Notes: generated by a model from the sequence alone, not told the origin. DNA of 64,000 nt from Pseudisothecium myosuroides (GCA_951799445.1 OX637297.1:10788001-10852000), one strand, 5' to 3'. Shown: positions 1 through 12,243, counted from the stretch's first letter. A program made the numbers and translations.

Positions 1-3000
1 ATTTGATCCACAAGGAACAATGGACGGAAATTAGGATTAGATTAGAAGGAGGATTTAGGATTAAAATTAAAGATCAAATAACGGTTTAAAAACCTAGAGT
101 TAAATTAAGATTTTAATTAGGGAAGTTAAAATTCAAAAGTCGAAATTTGGAGTTAACTTTGGGAGGTAAAAAGTAGAGTAGGAAATAGAAGTCAAAAGTA
201 GAATCCACTTAGGAAGTAGATTGTTGAGTTAGAAATAGAGTTAAAATTAGAAGTCAAAACCCTAGAGTTAAAAGTTGGAATTAAATTTAGGAGGGTAACA
301 TTTAGAGTTAATCTAGGATTAAAACGATAGGATTAAATTTGGAAGTAGGAGTCAAAAGTCAAAAGTCAAAAGTTTAGATTGAATTTAAAGGTTAAATTTT
401 AAAGTCAATAGGGGAGTAAAAGGTTAGAGTGAAAAGCTAAAAGTAAAAGTTAAAACTTAGAGGTAGAAGTAAAATTTTAGAGTTAGTTGGAAGTAGAAAA
501 ATCTAGAGTCAAAGTGAGAATGTAGAGTTAATTTTGGAGGTTAAGATTGGGGATTAATTTTAGAAGTAAAAATTTAGAGTTAAAAGCCAAAAACCTAGAG
601 TTAAATTAGGAGTAAAAATCTACAGTAAAAAAGTGAAAAGTTAGAGTTAACTTTAGAGGGTAAATCCTAGAGTAGTTTAGAAATGAGAATATAGAATTAA
701 AAGTGAAACTTAGAATTACCCTAGAAGGTTAAAACTTGGAAGTTAGGAGTTGAAGTTGATTTAGAAGTAAAAACCTAGAGTCAAAAGTCAAAACATAGAA
801 TAGAAGTCGGTAGTTAATACCTAGAACCAAGCTGAAGAAGTAAAATCTAGAGTTACATTAAGAAGTTGGAACTTTAGGGATAGCTTTTAAAAGTAGAACT
901 TCTAGGTAGAGTCTTAGAAACCCAAGATAGTCTTAAGGGTTCATGAAAGGAACATAGGGGTTTCCCTTTTTACGTACTTAGGGACGTTAGAAATGACGCC
1001 AACTACCCAATCGACCCTCGACATAGGATAGATAGTTAGGGAGTCAAGATTTCACCATCACTCTGAACATCGCAGTTAACTTGTGAGTTACTACATGCAT
1101 TACTAATTATTTGCTGCCATCCACGACCCTTAGGAAACATTAGCACAAAAGATCCATTGCTTGGAAGGCACAGTGGACCGCGCTCACAACACCCCCATAT
1201 ATTAAAAAAGTGGATAAAGGCATAGAACCTGGTCGGTGTTCGCTCTATTACCAAGGGTGGGTAATCTAGCGCCCACAAAAAATATGGAAGGAGGACAGGC
1301 GCAATGAGTACATGATTCCGGACACTTTTGCATTTGGTGCCTTCAAGGCGACATTGGAAGAGTTATGCAAGGAGGAGGTTCAACACCGACATTTGCTGAC
1401 AGTTGCGGTGAAACGCCTTAGTGGTACTCCAACGTTCTGGGCACCTCCCGTGGAATGCTAATGTGACGCCCGCGTAAAACAAGAGCACAAGCAAACACAT
1501 CCTGAAACGTAAAAATAGATAGTGATACAGCTCAGTAGTGCCACAGTTAGTTTCAATATTTTGGGGTACTTCTTTAAGTTGGGCAGGTGTGGGCACTAGA
1601 TTACCCACCCTTGGTAATAAAGAGAACACCGACCAGGTTCTATGCCTTTATCCACATTTTTTAATATATGGGGGTGATGTGAGCGCGGTCCACTGTGCCT
1701 TCCAAGCAATGGGTCTTTTTTGCTAACGTTTCCTAAGTGTCGTGGATGGCAGTAAATAATTAGTAATGCATGTAGTAACTCACAAATTAACTGCGATGTT
1801 CAGAGTGATGGTGAAATCCGAACTCCCTAACTATCTATCCTATGTCGAGGGTCGACTGAGTAGTTGGCGTCATTTATAACATCCCTAACTACGTAAAAAG
1901 GGGAACCCCTATGTTCCTTCCATGAACCCCTAAGACTATCTTGGGTTTCTAAGACTTCACCTAGAAGTTCTACTTTTAAAAACTACCTCTAAAGTTCCAA
2001 CTTCGGAATGTAACTCTAGATTTTACTTCTTTAACTTGATTCTTAAATATTAACTACCGACTTGTGCACGATGTTTTGACTTTTGACTCTAGGTTTCTAT
2101 TCCTAATTTAACTCCAAGATTTACCCTTGAATTTTAACTCTATGTTTTAACTTTTAACTCTAAGTTTTTACTCCTAAATTAACTCTAAGATTTACCCTTG
2201 ACTTTTAACTCTATGTTTTAACTTTTAACTCTAAGTTTTTACTCCTAAATTAACTCTAAGATTTACCCTTGAATTTTAACTCTATGGTTTAACTTTTAAC
2301 TCTAAGTTTTACTTCTAGAATTAATTCTAAATTTTAACCTCTAGGGTTGACTCTATGTTTTCACTTTGACTCTAGATTTTTTCTACTTCCAACAACTAAC
2401 TCTAACTTTAACCTCTACCTCTTAACTTTTAGCTTCTACTTTTAGCTTTTCACTATAACTTTTTACTCCCCAATTGACTCTAAAGTTTAACCTTTAAATT
2501 TAATCTTAACTTTTGACTTTTGACTTTTGACTTTCTACTTCCAGCTTTAATCCTATCGTTTTAATCCTAGTTTAACTCTAAGTGTTGTCCTCCTAAATTT
2601 AATTCCAACTTTTAACTCTAGGGCTTAACTTCTAAACTTACTTCCACAATTTACTCTGAGTTTTGACTTCTAATTTTAACTCTATTTCTAACTAAAAATC
2701 TATTCGTAATTTCTACCCCCTAAATTTAGTCCAAAGTTTTACTTTTTAATTTCTACTTCCCACTCGGAATTTTTTACTCCTAATTAACCCTAACTTCCTT
2801 TTCTAAACTACCCTAAGGTTTCACTGGAAATTTTAATCCCCTAAGTTAAACTTCCAAATTAATTCTACTTTTTAACTTCCCAAAGTTAACTCTAGATTTT
2901 GACCTTAGAATTTTGACTTTAAGAAATAAAATGTAAATTGATTCTAATTCTAACCGCTAATTAATCCCTAATTTTAATCCTAAATTCTCTTTCTAATTTA

Positions 3001-3043
3001 AACCCCTAAGGTCCGTCCATGATTCTTTTTGGATGATTTCTAC
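1..3043. mobile_element. Giant foldback (inverted-repeat) element, left end outside the window
   Basis: Bases 1-1279 are the imperfect reverse complement of about 1585-3043, around a loop of about 305 bases. The inner arm ends match clearly (1241-1279 against 1585-1623), as do 1036-1140 against 1720-1830. The outer end, with a GTCCGTCCAT motif near 3010, matches the first 40 bases of the window. Outer arms consist of degenerate short units of the type AAAAGTTAGAGTTAA on the left and TTAACTCTAAGTTTTTAC on the right. No transposase is visible. Known foldback elements have long inverted arms built from short repeats; assignment to that class is inferred. The left boundary and any target duplication are not visible. 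Confidence 0.8.
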
Positions 3044-4050
3044 TCAAAATTCCTCCGTCCTACCCCCTACCGCTTAACTTAGCCTAATGCGGTCAGTTTA
3101 CGGTCAAATCTTAATTATAAGATGTTTTCGGAAACCCCTATCACTAATCTATAGACTTTTGAATCTAAACTTCTAATTTGCACTAATCACGGCTCGCTAA
3201 TCACACTTTTAGGGCTGATTAAGGAAATCAATGCTAATTAGGGAAAATACCAAGGGTTAATTTCAAAAACTCACCTCTTCACTACCGGTTTCGAAAATCA
3301 CTTCGTCCACGTCCACGTAGACATCCTCATGCTCCATAGCAATCCTTTGTTTTGTTTGATTTTTCCCAAGCTCACCGCTTAATTTGAGAAAATATTACAC
3401 CCTTGCAATCTAACTTCCTTCTTTCCCTTCCTCCTTCTTTTTCTTTCTTCCTCCCTTCTTCTACACTAGTACTATTCCACCTAAGCTTTTATGAGTCTTA
3501 CACTATGGTCTCCAATTTCAAGGAGGTTTTTAAGATGCCAACTATCCTCTTACACAATTTTGCCTTTGTGTCATCCTAATCCTCCTCCCAACGGTCACCA
3601 CGAATTCTCAAGATTTCCTTTTCTAATCCTACCTAAGCCTAAGCCTAGGTCACTATTTATCGTCTCTCTCACCTCTCCCCTATTTCATTCGATTGTTCTC
3701 TATCCTTCCTCCATTGTGTGTAGAGTGTTTTGTAGTTGTTGGTGAGGGTGAGACTTCCTTGTGTGCAGGTACGGTGGTGCTCCGCTCTTTTCTCCCTTCT
3801 CCCTTTTTGATTTTAGACCCTAATCCCTACTTAGCAATAGGTCAACCCCCCATTTTCCTTTGTTTTGTTTATCTAGTGTGAGAGAAACCAAAAATCAGGA
3901 AAAAGGAGTTCAAAAATGGGGACCAAACTGGGGCCCCAACTGCCTGCCGGACCAAGCCTGGCCTCCCGGCTGGCTGTCTAGCTGCTGGGGGGTCGGGTTC
4001 AAAAATAAATAAATAAATAATTTATTTATTTGTTTTCTTTTGATATTTGG
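3044..4050. other. Gene-free stretch, pyrimidine-rich
   Basis: No gene is supported here. Around 3410-3480 and 3660-3720 the plus strand is pyrimidine-rich. Around 4003-4032 there is a run of AAAT repeats followed by its complement. The short open frames at 3491-3881 show no recognisable domain. Confidence 0.5.
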
Positions 4051-4052
4051 AT

Positions 4053-4205
4053 GATGTGACCTGGTCTGGTTCGGTTCTCGACTTGATCTGGTCTGTTCTG
4101 GCTCCCGACTTGATTTGGTCTGTTTGGTTCTCGACTTGATCTGGTTTGTTTGGTTCTCGACTTGATCTGGTCTGTTTGGTTCTCGACTTGATCTGGTCTG
4201 TTTTG
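4053..4205 (+). repeat. Minisatellite of about 27 bp
   Basis: Five to six units of the form CTTGATCTGGTCTGTTTGG followed by TTCTCGA repeat every 27-28 bases, with little divergence among the later units. Confidence 0.8.
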
Positions 4206-4254
4206 GCTCTGGACCTTGACTACTAAGGGAAAACTGGATTTTTGGGCAAACTGG

Positions 4255-4640
4255 ATTTTTGGTGAACTAAGGGAAAGAAAACTTGGGGAAAATAAAACTT
4301 GGGGAAAATAGAACTTGGGGAAAACAAACTTGGGGAAAACAAACTTGGGGAAAATAGGACTTGAGGGAAATAGAACTTGGGGAAAACAAGACTTGGGGAA
4401 AATAGAACTTGGGGAACATAGGACTTGGGGAAATAGAACTTGGGGAAAATAAGACTTGGGAAAAATAGAACTTGGGGAAAATAAGACTTAGGGAAAATAG
4501 AACTTGGGGAACAACTTAGTCACACTAAAACCTGGGGAACACTCAGACTCACTAAACACTTGGGGAGCAACTTAGACACACTAAAACTTGGGGAACACTC
4601 AGACTCACTAAACACTTGGGGAACAACTAAACTAAAGAAA
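4255..4640 (+). repeat. Short-unit minisatellite (AACTTGGGGAAAATA type)
   Basis: Units of about 14-16 bases containing ACTTGGGGAAAA repeat more than fifteen times. After about 4500 the array becomes a higher-order unit of about 57 bases with CACTAAAACTTGGGGAAC and ACTCAGACTCACTAAAC segments. Confidence 0.8.
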
Positions 4641-4881
4641 ACGTTGGAATTAACTAAACTTCACTAAATGCAAAGGAACCTACATATCTTGGAGGCTAAA
4701 CTCTGGAGGTTTCCACAAAGGTCTTGGAAACTAGACTTTGGAACTAAACACGAGGGAGGTGCAAAGCTTCGCCGTTAGATTGGTTTTAACACCAACTTTA
4801 GGACTTCTTGGCACCTTGGGGGTTCAAAGCTCCGCCGTCTACACTTTTAACACACGCTTTAGGACTTCAACTTCGTCACTA

Positions 4882-5228
4882 GTTCAAAGCTTCGCCGTTC
4901 CGGAGGGGGGTCCACTCAACAAGGAAAAGATTAAAAGAGGGTTTGGAATAACTTTAGAAAACATGTACAAAGGAGGTTCAAAGCTTCGCCGTCCCGAAGG
5001 GGGGTCCACTCAACAAGGAGAAGATTAGAAGAGGGTTTGGAATAACTTTAGAAAACATGTACAAAGGAGGTTCAAAGCTTCGCCGTCCCGGAGGGGGGTC
5101 CACTCAACAAGGAGAAGATTAGAAGAGGGTTTGGAATAACTTTAGAAAACATGTACAAAGGAGGTTCAAAGCTTCGCCGTCCCGGAGGGGGGTCCACTCA
5201 ACAAGGAGAAGATTAGAAGAGGGTGTAA
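4882..5228 (+). repeat. 94-bp tandem repeat, four copies
   Basis: The string GTTCAAAGCTTCGCCGT recurs at 4882, 4976, 5070 and 5164, giving an exact period of 94 bases. Units are almost identical, so the expansion is recent. The last unit passes into a unique sequence beginning AAGAAAAAACACAAAG. A diverged relative of the motif also occurs near 4757 and 4827. Confidence 0.9.
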
Positions 5229-7060
5229 GAAAAAACACAAAGAGAAAACACACAAGTTAGACCACGTGGCAACACAAAGCTCACACGCTAAAGGCCCCCC
5301 AAAGCGGCATCGCCAAGGTACGGTGGGGGGTGACTTTAGGATTAGTGCAAGATACAAAAAGACTCTTAAACTTCACAAGTTAGACCACAACACGTACAAG
5401 AGGGAGAGAGAGGCTCTCCACTCACAACAAAGTACCAAAAAACTTCACAAAAGAGTACACAAAGCAAGGTAGAAGGACCCCCAAGGACCTTCAAAGCTTG
5501 AAAATAAGCAACAATGGAGCTAAAAGTGCTCCAAAAACACCGTAGAGGTTTTTGGCTTCAAACGCCAAAATATCCAAAATAACTTGGACCCACGGACCCA
5601 AAACAAGAATTGGGGGTGTTCTAGAGAGAGAAATGGGGCCCTTATATAGGTTTCCAAGGGCTCACCCCTCCCTCTAGAGTTCTAAGGTAACCTTATCAAC
5701 GGGGATTTTCATCCTCATCCTCAAAGATTTTCATCCTACATCCTAAATTTCTACTTCTACCATCTATGCTGGACCAACATCCTAACTTTTGGAGATTAGC
5801 TCCAATCGCCGAACGGATTGCGCCGTTGGATCCAGATCGCCGTGTTTAATCCTAGATCCCTCTACCTTCCGTATCGAGGCCAAAAACCCATCGTAGGCTA
5901 ATTTAGTTTAAAAACCAAATCGTGGTAAAATCCTAGATCTTGGGGGTCTTCTAATTTGAGAAATGTGAATAGCCTAGGGTCTCCGGTAGGTGCGAGAGAG
6001 TCGGGAAGGACTTTTGGTTGACTTCGTTTCGCCATCGTATGGTCCCGGAATGCCGGTCAACGTGGCGGGGACCCCGCCACGTGGTTAATTCCCGAGGAAT
6101 CTCGCCGGTTCGGGTACTTGCCGCTATCGGAATGTCGTGAAAATTCACGGAGCGCATTATTAACATAAAACAAGCTAGTCTAATTTTTAGTGAGATTTTA
6201 TTGTAACCTGGGTAATTTCCATGAAATTCCCGTTGGAGGTTAGGAGGGTTGACCACTCGGAAAAAGGTTCTTCTGCAAGTCGGAAGATGCCGGGATTTTT
6301 CACGTGACCTCTCAGGGAGTCGCATGAAAGACGTGCGGGTGTGTTTCCGTACCTGGCACGATTGGTCAATGGAGATCTAAACTGGACATCTCCTTGAATT
6401 AGCGACGGTGTGGGAATCTTCTGCAGGTGGAGGAATCTTGGCGAACCGATTTCGCCGTTGGACTCCTAGCATGGGATTCACCCTAGAACACCATCCTTGG
6501 GCTGTAGATTCCTCCACAAGCCCGGTCTTGCGTGAGTGGCTCCTGCATACTAACAATCGGGATTTTGGGAATTCGTCGATCTAATGGAGAATTCTAAATC
6601 TAACTCTAGGACCCGACCTAGTGGCCTCGCTATGGATCCCTCGAACCGACCTAGCCATGAATCGCCACATTCACAGTGGGATTTAGCCTTTTTGGGGCTG
6701 TGTGAATCGAATCCTCCAAATCTAACCTTGTCGTTATTTTTATACCATTTTTAGGCAAGGTTTGGGGGATTCTAAGTAAAAAACACAAATCTAGACCAAA
6801 TACTATAATGGGTATGACACAACCCTATTTCGGTTCTACACTCTTTTTATGGATTTTTCTATATTTTTATCAACTTTAAATTGCAAATTTCCAAAAAAAT
6901 AATTCTACGAGTCCCAAGTGACAAATTGGGAGCTCACAGCAGGAGTAGTTTACAGACTGTGAACATGCTTCACGTTCTCTTTGTACTCATTTTTTTCCCC
7001 TTCCAAATATGAATAAATCTTCAATTTCCTTTTAAACTGCACCACTACCCTTTGCTTTTT
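5229..7060. other. Unassigned low-repeat stretch
   Basis: No gene was recognised. Base composition is more balanced than most of the window. A 124-codon minus-strand frame at 5951-6325 has no recognisable domain and no convincing neighbours. The region could be the body or leader of an old mobile element, but nothing seen proves it. Confidence 0.4.
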
Positions 7061-7069
7061 TCTGGATGA

Positions 7070-7480
7070 CCAATGTACAGGGGTCCGTCCATGTTCGCCA
7101 CCATCGCGTCTCCCAACAAACGGTCTGAAGTGTTGTTCCCTCCGTGCGTCGGAGGCCGTCGACGACACCACTTCCGTAAACTAGCAGAAGATGCCATCCA
7201 CGACGTGAGGCCGTCCTGACGGTCCGTCCTCAGTGGCGGCGTCGCTGTAGGTCAAGAAGTCTGTGTTAGCCTAAACCGTCGCCTTGGGTCCATCCACAGT
7301 GGTCCGTCCAAGTGAAGACGGACCCAAACGGCGTCCGTCCACTAGGAGACGAATCCAGAGTAGTCCGTCCACAGGGGTTTGTCCAAACTGGTCCTACCGT
7401 TGTGGTCCGTCTAGACAGCAATTTAGGACAGCAGCAACACCCTAGTCCGATGAGTCCATCCACTATGGTCAGTCCGTCGC
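7070..7480 (+). repeat. Dispersed GTCCGTCC motifs, probable subterminal repeats of the hAT element
   Basis: The motif GTCCGTCC, often followed by ACAGNGG or a close variant, occurs near 7083, 7217, 7304, 7337, 7364 and 7402. An inverted copy (ACGGACCC) lies near 7317. The cluster precedes the hAT transposase relic by 0.4-0.8 kb. hAT transposases are known to bind several short subterminal motifs; the link here is inferred from position and repetition. Confidence 0.5.
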
Positions 7481-7814
7481 CTGACACTGTTCCGGTGGAA
7501 ATAGTGTCCTTCCACAGCGGGCTAGTATATAATCGTGTTTCCAGGTTTTTCAAAACACCTTTCCTTGTTGCTCTCTATTCTGTCGACTTGGTTGGTGTAC
7601 AACCAATGCGCTAGAACGGAGTTCAGGACAACCGTGTTGGAAGAGCACATGCCGTGTGAACAGCAAGTGCTTCCTCCATGCTATACTTCACTCATAATAC
7701 TAATCTTTTTCTGTATTGGTGGATTCAAGGGGGGGGTGGATCATTGGTTAATTTGTTTGTGGGTGGTGATTGGGCAAAGGAAATAAGGGCAATGGGAGGG
7801 TCCCAAAGGATTTG

Positions 7815-9281
7815 GGATCCATGGTATACCTAAACTGAAAACGGGAAAGTGGAATGCAAGGCATGTGGAGTGACCATAAGTTACAGAAAGGATTGATTGC
7901 TGTACCATTTGGGGTGGAAAGGGAACGACAAGAATAGCCTCCCCGGGGTGAGGTCTTGCCAGAAAGTGAGTGCAGCAGTGAAAGCCGTGTTTTTTAGTTG
8001 TGGTGGAAACGTGCCACTAGTACCCGTTCATGGAACTGCATGTGAGGAAGAAATAACCTCGCCTTCCAAGTTGCCCTTGGGTGCAACTCGAAATGAACAA
8101 CAACAAAATACCGCAGTATTTGCATTGGAAGGGGGTGCAAACACTGGTGGGCAAGGCTCTCATGTACAATCTTCGAAGGCACTTGGACCTAGTTTGACCC
8201 ACGCTCGGCCAATGCGGCAATTATCTGTCCAGGAAGGAATGAATACATCAAAGAAACAATTATTAGACAAGAAGTGGGCTACTTTTTTTTATGAAGCCAA
8301 CATATCGTTCAACGTCACGCGGCACCCTGCCTTCATATATGTAGTGGCAACAGCATCGGAGTCCAGGGTTCTATATAAACCTCTGGGCTACGGTGCGCTA
8401 CGTACGAAGTTGTTGAAATCGGCAAGGGAGGACATGGCGACAACAGTATCTGAGAAGACAAAGGAGCCAATCCACAAGTATGGGGTGACAATATGCTTAG
8501 ACGGATGGGACATTGTGACGCATCGCCTTTTGATGAATGTGATGTTGTCATGCACTAGTGCAGAGGTCTTTCTTGGGTCCATTGATACAATAGGGGAATA
8601 TAAAGAATCAGCATACGTGGCACGCCGTTTGATCGAATACATTGAAGAGGTGGGTCCCGAGAATGTGGTACAAGTTTGCATCGACAACGTAGGCAATATG
8701 CGCGAAGTTGGCAATTTGATCATTGCTTGCTTCCTACACTTGTATTTCCAAGGCTGCTCGGCACATGCATTGGATCTCTTACTAGAGAATTGGGATAAAG
8801 AAGACTGGGTGAAGAAGATGGTGAAACATGCCAAAAAAATTATGAAATTCATAAAAACACACCACGTGCCTCTCGCCATATTCTGCTGACATTCGCTGGA
8901 TTTAATATTGTTGAAGCCAAATGAGACACGCTTTGCGACCACTTTTCTTATAACAAAGCGCTTGGTGAAGGTTAGAGAAGCCATAGAGCAGACCATTGTA
9001 GATCCTCAGTGGAATAAATATGTAAATAAATTGACTAAAGCCGCAACTAGGGCAGCCGTAGCCTCTATGAGGAAGAAAGTGCGGAGAGATGCGTTTTGGA
9101 GGACATGTAAGAACTTCGTGCACATGGTCGAGCCGGTGTTGTTTGCCTTGAAGGAGTTTGATAGGAAGCACCTGTGCATGGGCAAAGCATGGCTAGTGAT
9201 GAGGAATGTGAAGCACCATGTGCAGAGTTTGCCTGATCCGCCATTGAGGATGGACCTTGACTATGCCATACGCTCAACGTG
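7815..9281 (+). pseudogene. hAT-family transposase (BED finger, DUF659-type), decayed and 3'-truncated
   Basis: In frame 7834-9281 the translation gives ENGKVECKACG followed by LLYHLGWKG and a later SCQKV, matching a BED zinc finger that precedes hAT transposases. Further on come CLDGWDIVTHRLLMNV and CIDNVGNM, then CSAHALDLLLE, LKPNETRFATTFL and KRLVKVREAIEQT, the usual order in the DUF659/RNase H-like hAT core. In-frame stops occur at 7831-7833 (TAA), 7894-7896 (TGA) and 8887-8889 (TGA), each one transition from a sense codon. Translation ends at about codon AIRST; the C-terminal dimerisation region with its conserved tryptophans is absent. The truncation point coincides with the start of an unrelated element, so the copy is broken and not autonomous. 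The family call is confident; exact 5' limits are not. Confidence 0.9.
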
Positions 9282-9542
9282 AAGTGACTTCAAGATTTGT
9301 ACCGCGACAAGAGAATCTCCAAGAGGTCCATCACTATCTAAGACGACGTCCAAGTTCATGCTGTGATAGATTCCCTTAGCCACCTCCAGCCCAATAGCAT
9401 TGCGTAGGAGGACAACCTTCGTCATCCACAAGCGTCTAGGTACGCCTTCGCAGTCAGGAACGTTGACAATCTCCCCAGGCACATTTGCAATTTCTTCGTC
9501 GTTGGAAGAATGCTCTTGAAAAGAATTTTGTGTCCCCTCCAT
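9275..9542 (-). pseudogene. N-terminal fragment of a DUF7869-type element protein
   Basis: Read on the minus strand from the ATG at 9542, the protein aligns with the start of the gene at 45835-42957. Shared features are a C-E/D-G-V/I-P-R segment, the xSMNLDVVLDSDG / xSVDADLVIDMDG segment, and LGDSLVAVQI against LGDNRVAVQI. Homology stops at about 9285, where the truncated hAT begins on the other strand. Just upstream of the ATG is an intron acceptor (CTTTGTGCAG), the same layout as the 45.8-kb copy. Only about 80 of roughly 950 codons remain. This is therefore the broken 5' end of a second element of the same kind. Confidence 0.75.
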
Positions 9543-9636
9543 GATGACTGCACAAAGAATCACGACTGTCAAATCAACTTTCACAAAACATTTAAGGGAC
9601 CATGCTGCAATTGAAGTACACGACTCTGGTCCTCAG

Positions 9637-10646
9637 TCAAGTCGACTCGACTTGAATGATCGGAGACCACAAACAACAAGAGTCACAACTGCTATTGAAG
9701 ATTGTAAGCAAGGTCAAGAGATTGAATCACTAAAATAACTACTACCCAAGACTTTGGCAACACCAAGACATGGTACAAAGTAATGAATGATCGGATAACG
9801 ATTATTTATGTATCATTTTCAAATTATTTATAATTTTTATAAAACACAGAGCCTATTGAAGGTGAAGACGCTCGGATATTGGTTTTGGGATCATATAAGT
9901 AATCCTGTATTTGCTAGACATGCATGCTAAAATTCAGCAGAAATACTTCAACTCGCATCGGCCTTAACTGAAGAGATTACATCAAGATTTTTGATTTAGA
10001 TAACCAGAATTGGACATCCAATCCATTATAATCAAAGATTGGACATACTTCACAGTATCAGACATCTTAAGTAATCAGTAATTCAACTCGCATCGAGTTG
10101 AACTGAGGCTACAGAGCATCTTTGTACACAAAACTATAGGATAATGACTTGCATATACTACTGAAGGAAATTCTGTCATTTCTTCTGAGGTACAGATAAT
10201 TTATGTCGAATTGACTTGATCCTAGAGCATGTTCATGTCAGCACCCATGATCAGGTCTATGGTTGCATCAAGTTAAACAAGCATAATACAGTTGCAGAGT
10301 CCATTCAGTCATTGGAGATCAATTTACATTGACTTAATTGATGGAATGATCATTCCTTTTCCCCAATATATTCATGATTGTGCGTTGCAAGTTGAGTCCA
10401 GTTGAAAATAGAACTCTCTCTTGCAAGTATTACCTGTAAAGATCACAGAAGTTCAACTCGCATCGAGTTGAAAGGATATAAGTCAACTTAATAATTCAGT
10501 TCTTTGATGTGCTTCAACTCAAATTGAGTTGATCAACTTTATTATTTGAAGTCATTTCATTTCATCTCGGATCGACATAAACAGTTTTTACTCGCATATC
10601 TTCCAATTCTGTGGGAATACCGAGCTTTAACTCGAATTGACTTGAA
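9637..10646. promoter_or_regulatory. Palindromic-site cluster A, in the leader of the 9.5-kb DUF7869-type fragment
   Basis: Seven dyad-symmetric sites lie here. 9637-9655 is perfect: TCAAGTCG-ACT-CGACTTGA. 10082-10102 and 10452-10472 are perfect, with arm TTCAACTCG around centre CAT. 10514-10532 is perfect: TCAACTCA-AAT-TGAGTTGA. 9947-9970, 10205-10219 and 10627-10646 are degenerate. The separating sequence is unique and AT-rich. Arms are shared within this cluster but differ from those at 46 and 49-55 kb. Sites lie upstream of the ATG at 9542, probably inside a leader intron. Function is unknown; binding of a dimeric element-encoded protein, or an RNA hairpin, are the main candidates. Confidence 0.85.
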
Positions 10647-11400
10647 GTCCAGTGTGTCCAACGCTGTAAAGACTGTGAATATCGGACTGTACTGTACACT
10701 TCCGCAAAACCCAGTGCTTTTATCGGAGCTTTCTCAAATCCAATTTTTTGAAGCAACTGCCAGTGATGAAGAGCAACAACACGATTGACACAAGAACAGG
10801 CGCGACGCACAACAATAACAATCACTACATTCTACTGCAGTCCCGTAAAATACTATACTAATGCAACACTATCATACATCATGTCTGCAAGCAAAGCATT
10901 CAAACAACTTACTCAACACATCAATAGTACTTACCCGAGTACGTTACGCTACAACTAAGAAGTCGTGACGTTCAGACTAGCAAAACCTTGTCACTGAAAA
11001 TGAAAGAACGGCAACATATGAACGACACTCCGCCAAAGTAAGAGACGTAAAGCAAGTAAGAGACCTGACGCAAGTACAAGACGTAATGCGAGAGAAAAAT
11101 GACCATCAAGTATGGACAACGGAAACACGAGCAAGAAACAATGAGTAGGCAAATGGACAGCGAAATAGTTCGCAGGAAAAGAGGGAAGCAGCGCACTTGG
11201 GCGGGGAAACCCGGGCGGGAATTTCAAACGGCTACAGGCAGAAATCGCTGGGCAAAATTTAGAAGGAATCTTCTTTTTCTGACAAGTGGCCGCATTCGAT
11301 ATTAAAGGCAAGAGAATTTTTGCGCAGAAAAGTGGATGCAGTCTTTCTTTAGGTCTGCACAATAAGTGGGTGGGCTTTAGGCACAATCATAGGACATATC
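10647..11400 (-). other. Probable distal leader/promoter of the broken DUF7869-type element
   Basis: This segment lies upstream of palindrome cluster A. Near 11,190-11,240 it has a GC-rich patch (GGGCGGGGAAACCCGGGCGG), unusual in this AT-rich window. A comparable G-rich patch lies at 47,050-47,215 upstream of the other DUF7869-type gene. No coding domain was recognised. A role as promoter is inferred from position only. Confidence 0.35.
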
Positions 11401-11580
11401 ATATATTTTGTATTTTTTCCTATTTTTTTCATTTTCATTTTATAGTTGGAGACGTTTAGAAGTTACTACTTTTGGGGGGAATACTAGGCTACTTGGTTGT
11501 GACTTTTAAAATATTGTTGAAAATATTGATGCTCAACAATAGAGGATGAAGGTTTATGGTTCTAAAGTTGTTTAATTGGG

Positions 11581-11668
11581 ATTGTAGTAGGGATTCCGTA
11601 GGGTTCAGGGTTAACTAGGGGCTCTCTAGGGTTTAGGGTTTAGGATTCATTAGGGCTTAGGGTCTAGG
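11581..11668 (+). repeat. Degenerate interstitial telomere-like tract
   Basis: Several GGGTTTAGGG/AGGGTTTAGG units and variants (AGGGCTTAGGGTCTAGGG) are clustered here. The unit matches the Arabidopsis-type telomere repeat, but interruptions show it is old. It lies about 2 kb upstream of the 9.5-kb DUF7869-type fragment. Confidence 0.7.
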
Positions 11669-12243
11669 GTTCACTGATTGGGGTTAAATTTTCAGGGTCC
11701 TTTTCAATGAGTGCAACTCAAAAATGTCCAAGAATGTAGGTGAACATTATGAGATAAAAATCTTTAAAAGTTGTACTGATTTAGTAAACATAAGATTCAT
11801 GATGAAATATATTTTTGAGCAGTATTAGACTTTTGCACATCCTACTTCATGCATGTAAGTCACAAAATTGGAGAGACAGTCAAACCGAATATTAACCCCT
11901 AAATGCCCAAGCACCACATTCTGGTGTCTACAGTACTTTGAAACTAAATAAATCCTAACCAAGTTGCTCTTTTTAGTAGTTCTTAATTTTGTAAAACAAG
12001 TTTTGAAGTCTAGTTTTAGCTTCAAAAATCTGATTTTGAAAATGATTTGATTATATTTTTTTTATTCAAGGTTTTGTGCAAGGGTACCCATTGTAATCTT
12101 GACTTTCCGTACCGTTTAGGACTCTTGGAAATGAGATTCAAATACATTAGAGCTTCAAGAAAAAATCACATTAGAAATTCATTTAAAAAAATTGTAGAGC
12201 AAACTTTGAGAAGCCATAAATTGATTTGGGTTATGCATGCTAA
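11669..12243. other. AT-rich gene-free stretch
   Basis: No gene, repeat or motif could be supported between the telomere-like tract and the MULE-like element. Confidence 0.4.

Noticed and set aside
4738..5028. A 96-codon plus-strand frame
   Set aside because: It runs into the 94-bp tandem repeat and its composition follows the repeat.
5951..6325. A 124-codon minus-strand frame
   Set aside because: No domain, no supporting splice context, and an overlapping frame of similar length; insufficient evidence for a gene.
8388..8996. A 202-codon minus-strand frame
   Set aside because: It is the antisense of the hAT transposase core, whose plus-strand translation has the recognisable motifs.
10991..11386. 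A 131-codon minus-strand hydrophobic frame
   Set aside because: Its hydrophobicity reflects purine-rich composition of the plus strand. It lies in a leader-like region and has no domain.
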